DNA of 64,000 nucleotides from Hemicordylus capensis (GCF_027244095.1 NC_069658.1:41380501-41444500), one strand, 5' to 3'; positions 24,180 to 35,720 are shown, counted from the first letter of the stretch. Translations and numbers: made by a program. The notes: a model not told the origin generated them from the letters alone.

Positions 24180-24600
24180 TAGGGATGTGCACAAAACCGA
24201 ACCAGGGGGAGGTTCGAGCAAAACCAAAACCAAACCACCCACTCCTGGTTCGAACCTGGTTTGAATTCAAACTGGTTTGAACCGGTTCGTACATTCAAAA
24301 ATTGGAACAATGGTAGCTGGCACCCAGGGGTACCTGCCACCCAAAACCCAAAGCAATCAGACACTGGTACGATTTTTTATGAATTTTTGAAAATAATTTT
24401 TATTTTTTCTCATAGGGTATAATGGGACTCGAACCAGGCCATTATACCTTATTGTGGAGCACCCATGGGTGCCAACAACCACCCAAACCCTGAAGCAATT
24501 GGACACGCCTACGATTTTTTATGAATATTTGAAATATTTTTAATTATTTTTCTCATAGAGTATAATGGGACCAGAACCAGCCCATATACCCTATTGTGGA
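24180..24600. mobile_element. hAT non-autonomous element, left part (TAGGGATGTGCA family)
   Basis: It starts TAGGGATGTGCACAAAACCG. Its GGTTCGAAC / GTTTGAATTCAAAC palindromes match, in reverse, the right end at 50410-50596. Two roughly 115-bp related units follow (ATTTTTTATGAATTTTTGAAA and ATAGGGTATAATGGGACTCG, repeated at about 24370 and 24515). The right end is not found. Confidence 0.6.
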
Positions 24601-24656
24601 GCACCTAGGGGCACAAAAGCAGGGTGGGTGGTAGACAGACAGGGGAAAGAAGGGAA

Positions 24657-24657
<1 letters not shown>

Positions 24658-24693
<36 letters not shown>
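24658..24693 (+). repeat. (CA)n microsatellite
   Basis: About 16 CA units with one interruption. Confidence 0.95.
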
Positions 24694-24698
<5 letters not shown>

Positions 24699-24699
24699 T

Positions 24700-25060
24700 C
24701 GCTCCCAGCCTTGAAGTTGTTTACCGCCTTGCAAAGAGCCTTGGGTAGTTTGTTGCTGTGTGAAAAACCCAGTCATGAGAACTAGTTTGACATGTCAAGC
24801 ATAATCATATCTAGTTGATTTAGGAAATTATAAGAAACCACATAGAGAAGATAACGCCTACACCAGGCTATGGAGGGCTAACACATTCATATAGCACTGA
24901 ACACCCCACCCCCACCCACCCCACCCACTTATGTAACATTCTCTGTCCTTCTCACATATTTCTCTGGGCTGAAGAACAAGACCAAAATGACCACAAGCCA
25001 GGGCCGGCTTGATAAAACAAAGAAAAGTGTCTCTATCTTGCGATTGATCAAAGAGCTGGG
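24700..25060. other. Unclassified stretch
   Basis: Contains a C-rich CCCCACCC tract at 24903-24928. No gene is supported. Confidence 0.35.
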
Positions 25061-25066
25061 CTCCTG

Positions 25067-25197
25067 ATTGGCTCCTCCCGGAAGCCCAAGAGAGGGATTC
25101 GGAGACCCAGGCCTGATATTGTTTATCAAAGAGGAGACACTCTGCATAGATGAAGTGATTATTTTGACTTGGAGAGCTGGTCAAAAAGGTATAAAAA
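25067..25197 (+). promoter_or_regulatory. Possible polymerase II promoter or LTR U3
   Basis: A TATAAAAA box is at 25190-25197, with an inverted CCAAT box (ATTGG) at 25067, a plausible spacing. A polyadenylation-type AATAAA with a GT-rich sequence after it lies at 26155, about 960 bp downstream. This could be a host promoter or a decayed LTR-type promoter. No gene or second LTR is recognised. Confidence 0.25.
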
Positions 25198-25199
25198 GC

Positions 25200-27090
25200 T
25201 GCAGACAGCCATCCATGGGGAAGGGTAGGCATGGGCTTCTTCATGGAAGAGGCATCATGTAGTGCCTGCCTGTATCCTCAGAGCCAGTCACCCTCCCACT
25301 GGAGAAGCCAGTGGAGATCTCGTTCCAGCGTACTTGGAAACTGGTAAATATTGTCCAGAGCTATGCCTCATAAACCAGCCACTTCTGACTCACACACCTG
25401 TTCCCCTCCCTTCTCCTCCCGGCTTTCCCCTCTGTCCCTGGATCTATCTCTTACCTATCCGAGTTCCAGCGAAGCCCCTGCTGCAGCCATGATTTGCCAG
25501 GTGGCAGGAAACAGAGTCTGGTCTGTCCCTTCCTTTCCTCCTTCCAGTCCATCCTCCTCCCACCTTCCTAAGCTGTTTTAATGGACATTCCTCTTGTCCG
25601 TTTTCCTACCTCCTTGAAAACTGTACTTTAGCTTTTTTTCCTTTCTGCCAGACATAGCTTCTAGGATTGTTTGGGAACAATCAGGAGATCGCAAAAGGCC
25701 TTCAGCCACTTGCTTCTTCTGAAATGAAACTGTTTTAAACTATTCAGCATTTAGTAGAAGGGTTAGAAAGAAATGCTTTTTCTGTTAATAGTCGAAGATC
25801 CCTTGCATTTATTTGTGATAAGAGTTAACTATCATAGAAATTATTAGACCAAATTAAAGGGGAAACACTGATTGCCAGGTTGGGGGATTCTTTTGACTTG
25901 TTGCTACGTAACAGCAGATAAGGTGCTCTGGCACTCACAGAAGAAGAATCTCTCCGTTTACTGATACACGACTGTCTTTTCTTGGTGAGACCAAAACTCT
26001 TTCCTAGTTAGCAGCTCTGCATTTTGAGAAAAGGGGAAATGATTTTAGGAATGCTTTTTGTTTTTACTGAACACTGCATTACAATCATAGAAAAATGAAA
26101 TGGATAACCACTTACTCATATGCCTAATCACCTACAGTTGTAATCATTAGCCTTAATAAAGCCCATTTAAACTCACAGTTGTGAGTGTGCATGTGTGGCA
26201 TCTTTCCTTCTCCAGAATAACCCATGAACCTCAGAAAATGAACACTGAGACAGCTTGTGGGCTGCATATGATAGGATAAGGGGCAGACCACTACCAATGC
26301 CTACCCCCTTATCGTATCACCAGCCAAGAGTAAGTTGGGTGGTGAAGCCAGGGGCAGAGAGTGGAGACCAGTGGGTGGGACGAGGGGCAGAGTTAAACAC
26401 AAAACTTTTCTGTTCATCAAAACAGGGCCAGTTCTTCCATGAGGCACAATGAAGCAGTCACCACAGGTGGCAGGTCCTGGGATATCTCCTCCACCATCAC
26501 AGGCACCACCCCATTGGTCTTTCTCCCTTCCCACCACACCCCTCTTCACCCTGCTGTGGTGTACCTCTTTTCTCCCAGATGTGCTTTGTGCAGCCTCCAC
26601 TGCAGTGGCTGGCTTTCCCCATCATCTGGTCGCTTTCCTCTTCCTCCTTCTGGAAGAGGAAATGGAGGAGATGCAACTGCTAGGGACACTCCAGCTAATA
26701 TCTCTCCAAGACTCACTTCCTCCTTCTGGAGGAATTCTCTTACTACAGTCCCCAACAATTACCTCTCTTCTATCTCCTCTTCTGAAGAGCAGAAAAGAGA
26801 TGAAGGAAGGGACAATGAAGGTTGGGAGAAGCCAGCCACTGTACAAGGTGCATCTGAAGTGAGATGGGTAGCGCCCCAATGGAGCAAGTATAGCTGCACT
26901 TGTGCAAGGAGGATCGTCACACGCAGCGTCAGGTAAGGAAAGCAGGAAGCACTTGGAGGGGGATGGTGGGGTATGAAGGGATTGGCAGGGCAAGGAAAAG
27001 TTACTGTAAGGGGCTTGACAGGCCTCAGTGGGGAGGGCTCTGTGGAACTCAGTGGGGAGGGAAGATCAATTAAGGGAATCAAGTGAGTGA
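25200..27090. other. Unclassified stretch, no gene called
   Basis: 25260-25600 is Pro/Ser-rich in two frames with no recognised domain. AATAAAG followed by GT-rich sequence lies at 26155-26200. 26440-26940 is open in two frames but with unrelated translations, which argues against coding. Confidence 0.35.
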
Positions 27091-27119
27091 ATTTTCACAC
27101 TGCAACCACCATTCCAAAC

Positions 27120-27300
27120 TAAACGTACTACAGGGAAGGGGTGACTTCTGCAGATCTTTCTTTCCCTCTAAAGCCATTGCTCTTCAAAAAAATATGTCCC
27201 TGAGGGCCACATGCCTCTCAGGGACATACATTTGGGATACACCGTGGGCTTCAAAGGGAAGGGGAGGCTGGAAAAAAATCAGCCCTCTCCATAGAACCAG
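27120..27300. repeat. Unclassified dispersed repeat, copy 2
   Basis: Shares AAAATATG, CCCTGAGGGC and CTCTCAGGGACATA blocks with 2830-3060. The arm-loop-arm layout around CCCTGAGGG and CTCTCAGGGACATA is clearer here. Confidence 0.4.
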
Positions 27301-27349
27301 TGCAGAGTTTGTCTGGATGTTACTTTAAAAACTCTGGCCCCATTCAGAC

Positions 27350-28060
27350 ATAACGTGGAACCGTGGGTCCACCACACCACCCCCTCCCCTTGCACTCCTG
27401 TCCACATTCAGCTGACAGGGATTGCTGCCTCTCTGCAGTCAGTGAGACTGCAGAGAGGTGGGGAGCTGGCTGTGCATGCCCCCTTCTTGACAGAAGGACA
27501 ACTTACAAAGACCATTGGGCCTGAGTGAGGGAGGAGCTTCCTCCCTCAACTCTGGTTCAGCATTCAGATGTAATGCTGGCACTGCAAAACCAAAGGTAAG
27601 GGCAGCAAAATTCCACTTTGATCAAAGGTTCAGAGTGAAGTTTGGCCAGGGAAACCACAGGTCCCTTTTCACCCTTAACTCCAGTTTGCTGAATTTGGAC
27701 AGGCAGCTTCGGAAACTGGAGATGGAGGGACCTCCGGTTTCCTATTACATCCAAATTGGGCCAGTGTGAATAGATATGGAAATGGGGGGAAATCACAAGG
27801 TGGAAGCTTACTATGTTACCTTAGGCAGCACTGAGGCTTCACCTGGGCCTACACTAAAGGTGAACAGTGTGAGAAGGAGAGGGAGAGAGAGTTTGGGGGG
27901 GGGGATTTCTTTCCCCCTTGCTTTCCTGGCTACAGAAAACTAAAAACAAACACATTAAATAAATAAATAAATCATGTAAGCTATAAATATGAGCAAAATA
28001 TTTGACTGATCAGTTGTCCCTATTCAGTCCCAGTACAATTTTTCTCCACTCATCATTGCT
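27350..28060. other. Unclassified stretch
   Basis: No gene or known repeat is seen. A G run lies at 27895-27905 and an (AAAT)n patch at 27955. Confidence 0.35.
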
Positions 28061-28065
28061 GATGT

Positions 28066-28365
28066 TTACCTAGGAAGCTGCCATATACTGACTCAGACTA
28101 TTGGTCTATCTAGCTCAGTATTGTCTTCACAGACTGGCAGCGGCTTCTCCAAAGTTACAGGCAGAAATATCTCTCAGCCCTATCTTGGAGAAGCCAGAGA
28201 GGGAACTTGAAACCTTCTGCTCTTCCCAGATTGGCTCCATCCCCTGAGGGGAATAATTTACAGTGCTGACACTTCTAGTCTCTCATTCATATGCAATCAG
28301 GGTGGACCCTGCTTAGCTAAGGGGATAAGTCATGCTTGCTACCACAAGACCAGCTTTCCTCTTTC
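28066..28365 (-). mobile_element. 5S/tRNA composite SINE, near full length
   Basis: Read on the minus strand, the head GAAAGCTGGTCTTGTGGTAG is followed by a 5S rRNA-like block: GCTAAGCAGGGTCCACCCTG, then TGCATATGAATGAGAGAC, comparable with GCTAAGCAGGGTC and TTGGATGGGAGACC of 5S rRNA. Then come CCCCTCAGGGGATGGAGCC and a B-box-like GGTTTCAAGTTCCC. The 3' part ends GGCAGCTTCCTA. The 5S-like internal promoter plus a tRNA-like region suggests a composite Pol III promoter. Related copies are at 5530, 39871, 43536 and 57313. Confidence 0.75.
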
Positions 28366-28367
28366 TT

Positions 28368-28475
28368 TTTAAACTGTGAGCCCTTTGAGGACAGGGAACT
28401 ATTTTCTCCTTATATGTAAACCTCTTGGAGAACTTTTCTTTTGAAAAACAGAATATACATAAAAATAAAAATAAT
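28368..28475 (+). mobile_element. L2-type 3' tail
   Basis: GTGAGCCCTTTGAGGACAGG, then GTAAACCTCTTGGAGAACTT and AATATACATAAA, matches the tail at 19005. Confidence 0.6.
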
Positions 28476-28729
28476 AACAACATGAACAATAACTATGTGA
28501 CACTAGTGTGTGTGTGTGGTACTTTTCAAAGAACCCGACGTCATATTCAGACATTATATTGTACGTGAGTACTGGTGTCTGTACACATGTATATGCTTTT
28601 GTGGGAATGATTGTACATATGTACGTACCTTAAAAGTGAATCTGGGTACAAGCCCCCCTCAAATATATGGTACAGATAGGAAGTGTACTACTATACATGA
28701 ATTGAATATAATGTGGAAATAAAATAAAT

Positions 28730-28890
28730 ACGGACATCCCTCACATCACTTCTCCATTTGACAGGCTGTGTGTGTGTGTGTGCACACGCGCATCCATCCG
28801 TCTGTCATGTGTCTGTATGTGTGTGCCCCCCCCCCACAACATCAACTTTGCAATGAATGAATCAATATGAACCAAATTGGGTATAGATAT
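28730..28890. repeat. Repeat shared with 35215-35370
   Basis: The common sequence is TCACTTCTCCATTTGACAGG, a GT microsatellite, TCTGTCATGTGTCTGT, a C run, CATCAACTTTGCAAT and ATCAATATGAACCAAATTGG. At 35 kb it is the edge of a roughly 135-bp tandem repeat. Here only the edge is present. Confidence 0.7.
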
Positions 28891-28929
28891 AGAAGCACAG
28901 ATTATACATGATGTGTGAATAGTGCACAC

Positions 28930-29176
28930 AGATTATAAAAAATGTGTGAATAGTGCTCTAGTCTTGGGCTAATGCCTGGAATCCCACCGTTATTTTGATC
29001 CTGATATTTGTCATGTAAAAGATTCATTAGCCTTACTCTGCAGAAATATAAACAATTTTATCTTAAATATGAATGCAAGATGCATGATCACTGGGTGCTA
29101 TCCTTTAGCCCACTAGAATAATAATTTCTTATAGCAGAGTGTTTACTTGGTTCATATCTCCTAAGTTCATACCTGT
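28930..29176. other. Nothing recognised
   Basis: AT-rich flank of the hAT element that follows. Confidence 0.4.
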
Positions 29177-29402
29177 GCCCTTAGCAGAGGCGTATCTAGG
29201 GAAAACAGCGCCTAGGGCAAGCACTGAAATTGCGCCCCCCCCCAAATATCTGGCACCCATCTTTCAGATAACTTCACCATAATATCAGCTCAAAAAGTAA
29301 AAGTCAAGCTTATTAATCTTTTAATTAAAAATTATGGCACTACCTGAAAATTATAACTGCACCTTACTTGCTTTCACTGATGCAAATTGCTGAAGCAGCA
29401 CA

Positions 29403-29958
29403 GATACAGCCTTCTTCAGAAAGCAGGAATCACACCTATCAGCTATTCAGAGAGGTACTGGGGACTGGATGTAGTCCTTACACTCGCTGATCAGCATGTT
29501 CATTGCATTCCAAATCCAGCATTGTGTATTAGTAACCCTCCTGCCCCCCCCGCCCCCGAGCTGCTATCTGCCAGCAATCAGTAACATTCACATTTTTTAT
29601 ATCCCGTTCTTCCTCCAAGAAGCCCAGAACAGTGTACATACTTAAGTTTCTCCTCACAACAACCCTGTGAAGTAGGTTAGGCTAAGAGAGAAGTGACTGG
29701 CCCAGAGTCACTCAGCAAGTCTCATGGCTGGATGGGGATTTGAACTCGGGTCTCCCTGGTCCTAGTCCAGCACTCTAACCACTATCAAGGCAGATAGCAG
29801 CTGGGGGGCGGGGGCGGCAGGAGGGCTACTAATACACAATGCTGGATTTGGAATGCAATGAACATGCTGATCAGCGAGTGTAAGGACTACATCCAGTCTC
29901 CAGTACCTCTCTGAATAGCTGATAGGTGTGATTCCTGCTTTCTGAAGAAGGCTGTATC
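29403..29958. repeat. 170-bp inverted duplication around a SINE
   Basis: The arms 29403-29572 and 29789-29958 are near-identical inverted copies. I count two substitutions plus differences in a C run. The 216-bp spacer is mostly a MIR-like SINE. Confidence 0.9.
29585..29785 (-). mobile_element. MIR-like CORE-SINE
   Basis: On the minus strand: TAGTGGTTAGAGTGCTGGAC (A box), then GAGTTCAAATCCCCATC (B box), then a CORE-type GAGTGACTCTGGGCCAGTCA, then CTACTTCACAGGGTTGTTGT and a short L2-like end. It is well preserved. Confidence 0.75.
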
Positions 29959-29959
29959 T

Positions 29960-30785
29960 CTATATTAAAGACAGACAATTTTTAAAAGCTGGGAAAGCTT
30001 GGGTGAGAAGATGGGTTTTCAGGTGTTTTTTAAAAAAATTGCCAGAGATGGCAATTTTATTAACAATAAACCCACTTCTACTATGGGCTTTCTTTGGTCT
30101 TTGCCTAAATTCCCTTGGGTTGAGGATAAATGTTGAAGAGAATGAAAAGAACAGAAAAATACATAACAGGTGCTGTCTTTAAATCTAAAATGTTCCCTCA
30201 CTAGTAGCCATCACATGCTGGAAAATCTCAGGCCAGGGGACTGCTTAGTCTGCATTCTCATGACTTAGGACAAGTCAGTTGTGCACCTGACAAACGCTAC
30301 TTATACAGCCAATTATTTTCACTCTTCATTACTGCATGAGTATCAAATGGTTATGTGCCACAACACCTTCCTTATAATGAATCTGACTTAGAACCAAGTT
30401 AAATAGAATGTAATGCAATTTCCATTTTGCATAGGTAAGGCCTGAAATTTAACTGGGTCATCCTGAGCAGTTTTATGATCACACATGAGATCTTAGATCC
30501 TCACAAAAGGAGCTGTTCCTTACATAAGACATTCCCAGCCCGCTCACACCTATCCTCCTAACTAGAATCAACTAGCTACAGCGAGCCAACATGATCCATT
30601 CACCAAATAACTTAAAGAACACACCTTGAATTGAAAAGCTGTTTTCACACAGTTGCCCTCAAATCGGGAGTCCAAAATGTCTCCAAGAATAGAAGCTAAT
30701 AGAAACTTTTTGGAGTCCCCAAAAAGACCAGAAGTAAACAACAAACTGGAACCTCAACCAAAAACCAGGATGCAAACGTATTGTA
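29960..30785. other. Interior of the 3.1-kb hAT, unclassified
   Basis: AT-rich and non-coding. No transposase motifs were found. Confidence 0.4.
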
Positions 30786-30786
30786 A

Positions 30787-31030
30787 CATAAAGGTTAAGT
30801 TTGTGCCATTGAGTCGGTGTTGTTGACTCCTGGCAACCACAGAGCCACGTGGTTGTCTTTGGTAGAATACACAGGAGGGGTTCACCATTGCCATCTCCTG
30901 TGCAGTGTTTCAGCACCTTTCTATATCGCTGCTGCCCAATATAAGAGTTTCCCATATCCTGGGAAACACACCAGTGGGGAGTCAAACCAACAGCCTCCTG
31001 CTCTCTAGTTGCTTCCCCACTGTGCCATTT
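30787..31030 (-). mobile_element. Sauria SINE, near full length
   Basis: On the minus strand the tRNA-like head (AATGGCACAGTGGGGAAGCA) leads to AGATGGCAATGGTGAACCCC and GACTCAATGGCACAAACTTA at the BovB-like end. Confidence 0.85.
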
Positions 31031-31064
31031 ATGGTTCAAGTGACTCCAAATACAAATAGTAACC

Positions 31065-31150
31065 ATACATTTTTATTTATTTATTTAACATATCTTTATA
31101 CCACCCACTACCACAGTCTCTAGGCAGTTTACAGCTATAAAAACATATTA
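31065..31150 (-). mobile_element. L2-type 3' tail
   Basis: On the minus strand: CTGTAAACTGCCTAGAGACT, then GGTGGTATAAAGATATG and an (AAAT)n end. Confidence 0.6.
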
Positions 31151-31159
31151 AAAGATCAA

Positions 31160-31830
31160 ATTAAAATACCCATGAAAGCTATCATATACATACATATAAA
31201 ACATATGTGATGAATTTTCTGGATAATGACTCTCTTCTATGATTTATCAAACATACAAAAATTTTGTTAATACTAATACATCAGTATTACTAAGACATCA
31301 GTATTACTAAGACATCAGTATTACTAAGACATAAAGCATTAGTAATACTAATACTAATATAAAATTTTGTTAATACTAATACATAGAAAAACTCAAGTGA
31401 AAAACAGGAACATATAAGATTGCCAGAGTGAAAATTGACCCAGATTAATCTACAGTTCAAAGTAGAAAACATATTTTGCAGAATTCTTCATCTTAATAAG
31501 AAAACTCTTTCAGAATCAAAGAAATCACTCATGGCAAATTTGCACTAGGACCTCCCAACTACCTAAGAACTAGATTCTTCTGCAAACATTGTGCCCATAG
31601 ATCAGAAAATTGTTTTTCGCTTCCATATTGTGCATATTAAGGAATCTCATTCTACATAACACAAAGGACAAGAAATACAAGGCCAGATATCCCATACATG
31701 CTTCAGAGTAAGTTATATTGTAGTCAGTGCAATTTAGTCTCAGGGAAACATGCATAAGTTTGAGTTGCACTGACCTGAAAGTCACCAAAGGATCTTCAAA
31801 CCAAGCCATAGAAATAGCTTTCTATACACA
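31160..31830. other. Unclassified AT-rich interior of the hAT
   Basis: Short AAGACATCAGTATTACT repeats (three units, 31280-31330) and scattered TTAATACTAATAC words. No gene. Confidence 0.5.
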
Positions 31831-32299
31831 GAAGGTATCAGGACTCTTGAGAGCTCCAGGTCACACACCCTTTACATGTGATATGTCACATGATGACATC
31901 ACATGCAAAGGGGGTGTGGCCTCGAGGTAGAAATCGCCGGAGAGAGCTCTTCGGTCTCCTTTCAGGGCAGGCTTGCTGCCGGGAAGCCTGTATCTTCTCT
32001 CTCTCTCTTCCTCTCTGGGAGGGAGAGAAAGAGGAATAGACGCTCTTCGGCAGCAAACGCTCCCTGAAATTAATGCAAAAGTAAGGGCTTAGGGAGGCTC
32101 CTGGGGGGCGTGTGCCCCGTCCCGGACTCAGAGAAGGCGGCGGGGGGCGCGAATAAAAAAAAATTTTTTTTTAATCAACTGAGGTGGTTGGGGTGGGGTG
32201 GGGCATGGCGGGCACTTGGCGCCCCTCTGCAACTGGCGCCTAGGGCACGTGCCCTGCCTGCCCCCCCACTGGTTACGCCTCTGGCCCTTAGGCAGATGA

Positions 32300-33580
32300 G
32301 AAGAATATAACAGCATAGAATCTGATTATGTAAAATGCTTCAAGAACTAATTTTCATACCCTAAGGAAAGATATGAGTATGATTATTAGAAACTCCATCT
32401 GGTTTAAGTCAGATCAAGGCAAAAGAAAAGCTGGACACTGAGTGATAAATTATATAGAATATAAACAGTTTTGCTACTGAAATAAGCAAATGACAATCGT
32501 TTGTGTATAATTATGCAATATTATGTATCATTAGGGGCTTAAAAGTCTCAGATTCTGCAAACAGCAAACAGGTTGTGACATTGTCATTAACATAACAGCG
32601 TAATGTCAAGTTTGACTCTATTCAGCAGGCACAGGCTGCCAAATTGTCATATTATGGACAAAAAACTCCACAGTAAAAATCAATGTGCATTAAATTTACT
32701 AGGCCTTTCTCTGTGCCCTTAAGATAGCAGTTGGGACCTAATCAAGAGGTTCTAAAGCTCAGACCAATGTAGGTATAAAATGAGTCACAGGGGTTGCTCC
32801 CTGACTGATCCCACAGACAGTGTGGTTAAAGAAAGCTTGCACAAATCCATAAACAACTAAAAATGATCCACCAAAAAGTATCATCCTTTACAGGTTTATA
32901 TCATGCTTCCTCTCCCTTTCTTCTTGCTACTGCCAGAAGCAGTAATCAAGGGCATGCATCACTCATACTTAAATGTTATTGATAACTGGATAGAGAAAAG
33001 ATGGGAATTCTTGGGACTAGAAAGTGGATGCAAAACTAGAATTTCTTTAACTCTGTTGCCTCCTTTCTAGCGGCAACTTATTTTGTATCATGACCTTGTT
33101 TAGACCACATGATGAATTTGACAGGTTCCATGTATAGGGAGCTTCTGATTTTGTATATTTGATGCATTCACATGAAACGTGAAACTGGAGTTTGCCAAAC
33201 CCGCAGTTAATTTTTGCAAACATGAATCTCATTCCAGACATTCGTCTAATTGCGGCCTGGCAACCTCCAGTTTCAGAGTAGGGGAGCCCCTCCGTCTTCC
33301 TTGTCCACCGAGGCCACATCCCAGCAAGCCCTGTAGTGCTTATGTTACCAGACTGTGGGCAAGGCGTCAAAACATCTGCAAGGTGACAGCCATTGACAAT
33401 GATCTTCAAGGACGTGTGCCGAGCAAGATTGGGCCATTTCAGAATGAATGGACCACCTGCCCTCAGCAGGAAAAAGGCATTTAAATCCCTTCAAATGGCA
33501 TGCAAGCCCTTCTTCTGACAGCAATTGCACCACCACCCTCTTAGAGCCCTGCACCAAAACCGATGCAAGTACAATTGCTA
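32300..33580. other. Unclassified stretch
   Basis: Single-copy-looking sequence. Frames at 33047-33409 and 33179-33484 lie on opposite strands and have no family features. Confidence 0.35.
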
Positions 33581-33586
33581 GCAAGG

Positions 33587-33812
33587 GAGCCCCTGGTGGC
33601 GCAGTGGTAAAACTGCCGCCCTGTAACCAGAAGGTTACAAGTTCGATCCTGACCAGGGGCTCAAGGTTGACTCAGCCTTCCATCCTTCCGAGGTCGGTAA
33701 AATGAGTACCCAGAATGTTGGGGGCAATATGCTAAATCATTGTAAACCGCTTAGAGAGCTTCGGCTATAGAGCGGTATATAAATGTAAGTGCTATTGCTA
33801 TTGCTATTGCTA
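33587..33812 (+). mobile_element. tRNA-derived SINE with (CTATTG)n tail, copy 2
   Basis: Head GGAGCCCCTGGTGGCGCAGT, B-box-like GGTTACAAGTTCGATCC, body through AAAATGAGTACCCAGAATG, L2-like AAACCGCTTAGAGAGC and a GCTATT repeat tail. It is close to the copy at 12732, so the family is fairly young. Confidence 0.9.
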
Positions 33813-33814
33813 TG

Positions 33815-34145
33815 ATGCCGAGGGGCACGATTTCCTGTTACTTCAGGAAGGGATCGTGATGACTTCATAGGAGGGAATATGTATATGAGGGAGGGCAAAG
33901 GATCCTGGGGTCTGGTCCACTGTGACCAAGGATGCTCTAGCAATGGCCAACTCCGGCTAAGTAGTCTAAGGACACCAAACCACAGTCCTGCCCCCGTGTC
34001 AGCTTGAAGCCTGCAGATTAGCCCTCTCATGAGAAGGCCAGTCTACTGGGGAGGACCAGAGGCTGCAAGACCTTTGGTCCCCTGTCGGACTGTGCTCTCA
34101 TGAGGTAGCCCATACAAATATGGGCTATATTTCTGGTTAATAAAA
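33815..34145. other. Unclassified stretch
   Basis: No gene. It contains the first two CTCATGAG octamers of the 34-kb cluster. Confidence 0.35.
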
Positions 34146-34150
34146 GAACT

Positions 34151-34233
34151 TCAACACAGCAACCCCCTCCTCTCCAAACAACCCTTTTCAGGCATGAAAG
34201 GGTTGTTTGGAGAGGAGGGGGTTGCTGTGTTGA
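34151..34233. repeat. Perfect 37-bp inverted repeat (hairpin)
   Basis: The arms 34151-34187 and 34197-34233 are complementary at all 37 positions around a 9-base loop. The outer end reads GCTGTGTTGA, a 10-mer also found at the outer end of the hairpin at 3907. No transposon ends are visible. Confidence 0.9.
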
Positions 34234-34239
34234 TTTTGA

Positions 34240-35210
34240 TTGAAGGAGAATTTGCCATTCCATGTGTCCGAGCAGTACTGAGTGGACATAACAGGGGAAC
34301 ACCAAGACTGGGGATAGATCTTCACTCATTCAAATTTCCTGGGTTCAGAGCAGTGTTACGGCTTATACAGATCACATGCTGCGGGAAATTGTGGGAAAGA
34401 GGAGCCTGGTTATCAGTGATCCCAAGAGAGTGGGTTCACTGTGCCGGTTATAAAGAATGAACATGAGTATGTTCCAATGGGTGGCCGGACTGGCAGAGGG
34501 CCTGCTAGGCTTCTTCTTCATAGCAGTTGCCAAGAAAGGGAGAAGTGTTGCTGGGTTACCCATCCCTGCATCTTGCTTGTGTCGGACAACCAGTATGGGT
34601 GGCATCTGCCATCCAGCCTGCATGCATATCTCCATGGCCTTTCACTCTCATGAGGGAGCAGTCCTTGGGAGAAGGGCTATCATCTCACATTATTAGCAAT
34701 TCTGCCCGATCCCTGTGTACCCCTGGATAGTTCTTCTCATGAGTTGTGAATGGGTCTCTCCATGGCCTTCCACACTCATGAGAGAGTGGTCAACTCCAGA
34801 GCAGCATCCATCCTCATCACGTAGGAGGTATCTATTTTTTCATTGGCGACAATGCTGCTCCTGCTGGATGGTTCTTCTCATGAGTCAGGCGAGAAACCAC
34901 ACATGTTAACCCAAGGGGATGGGGATGGGCCCCCCTTCCCCAATTTGATTGTACAAAAAATAGAACAGAACCATTCAGTAATTCTTGGGTGCACCTGAGC
35001 CCAGGTATCACTGCCCTGCCATATGTTCTCTTTGCAGCAATCTCATTGGGTTGCTCATTGAGTTTATGATGCCACCGCAACCACATGTGCTTGTGAATAT
35101 ACTTCTTTGATATATTTTAGGGGAGGAAAACACATAGTACCCATCTTCCCATCCCGTCCCCTTTATCTTCTGATTGCCAGAAGGGGGGAACATGGGACTC
35201 AGTGGGAAGC
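34240..35210. repeat. Imperfect 125-bp tandem duplication with CTCATGAG words
   Basis: 34625-34742 and 34748-34883 are related (CTCCATGGCCTT..CTCATGAG and CTGGAT(A/G)GTTCTTCTCATGAG in each). No gene is seen in the rest. Confidence 0.45.
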
Positions 35211-35245
35211 GGGCAACCCCCCATGTCACTTCTCCATTTGACAGG

Positions 35246-35246
<1 letters not shown>

Positions 35247-35291
<45 letters not shown>
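35247..35291 (+). repeat. (GT)n microsatellite
   Basis: About 22 GT units. Confidence 0.95.
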
Positions 35292-35292
<1 letters not shown>

Positions 35293-35720
35293 TCCATCTG
35301 TCATGTGTCTGTGTGTGTGCGCCCCCCCCATCAACTTTGCAATTACTAGATCAATATGAACCAAATTGGATATAGGTGTAGGGACACATAGGGACAACTC
35401 AAGGCAATTGTGATAATGTCATCCACCTCGATGCAAGAGGCGGACATGTAAACATTTGAGGTGCAAGTGGGCTAACTTGTGGACTGCCAAACCGATTTGA
35501 ACCAAAATTGTTACAGCTGATACATAGGGATGGCTCAAGGGTATAGTTTGTAATTATGCCATCCACCCTGATCCAATATGGTGAACATTTGAGGTGCAAA
35601 TGGACTAACTTGTGGACCACCTAATTGATTTGGAACAAATTTGGTGCAGTTGTAGTGAGTGACAGAAAGGGACACCTCAACAGCATAGTTTGTGATGGCA
35701 TACACCCCAGTTCAATATGG

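Larger units (their letters stand above)
29185..32283. mobile_element. Non-autonomous hAT, CAGAGGCGTA family, 3.1 kb, inverted copy
   Basis: It starts CAGAGGCGTATCTAGGG and ends with a complementary TTACGCCTCTG. The target duplication GCCCTTAG is exact at 29177-29184 and 32284-32291. The left 120 bp is the reverse complement of the right end of the copy at 10487, so the two lie in opposite orientations. The right end has the family marks GGGCACGTGCCC and GGCGCC. Nested inside are an inverted duplication (29403-29958), a MIR-like SINE, a Sauria SINE and an L2 tail. No transposase is recognised. Confidence 0.9.

Noticed and set aside
26439-26936. A 165-residue open frame
   Set aside because: An overlapping frame is equally open, and neither resembles a known family or shows splice-site framing.
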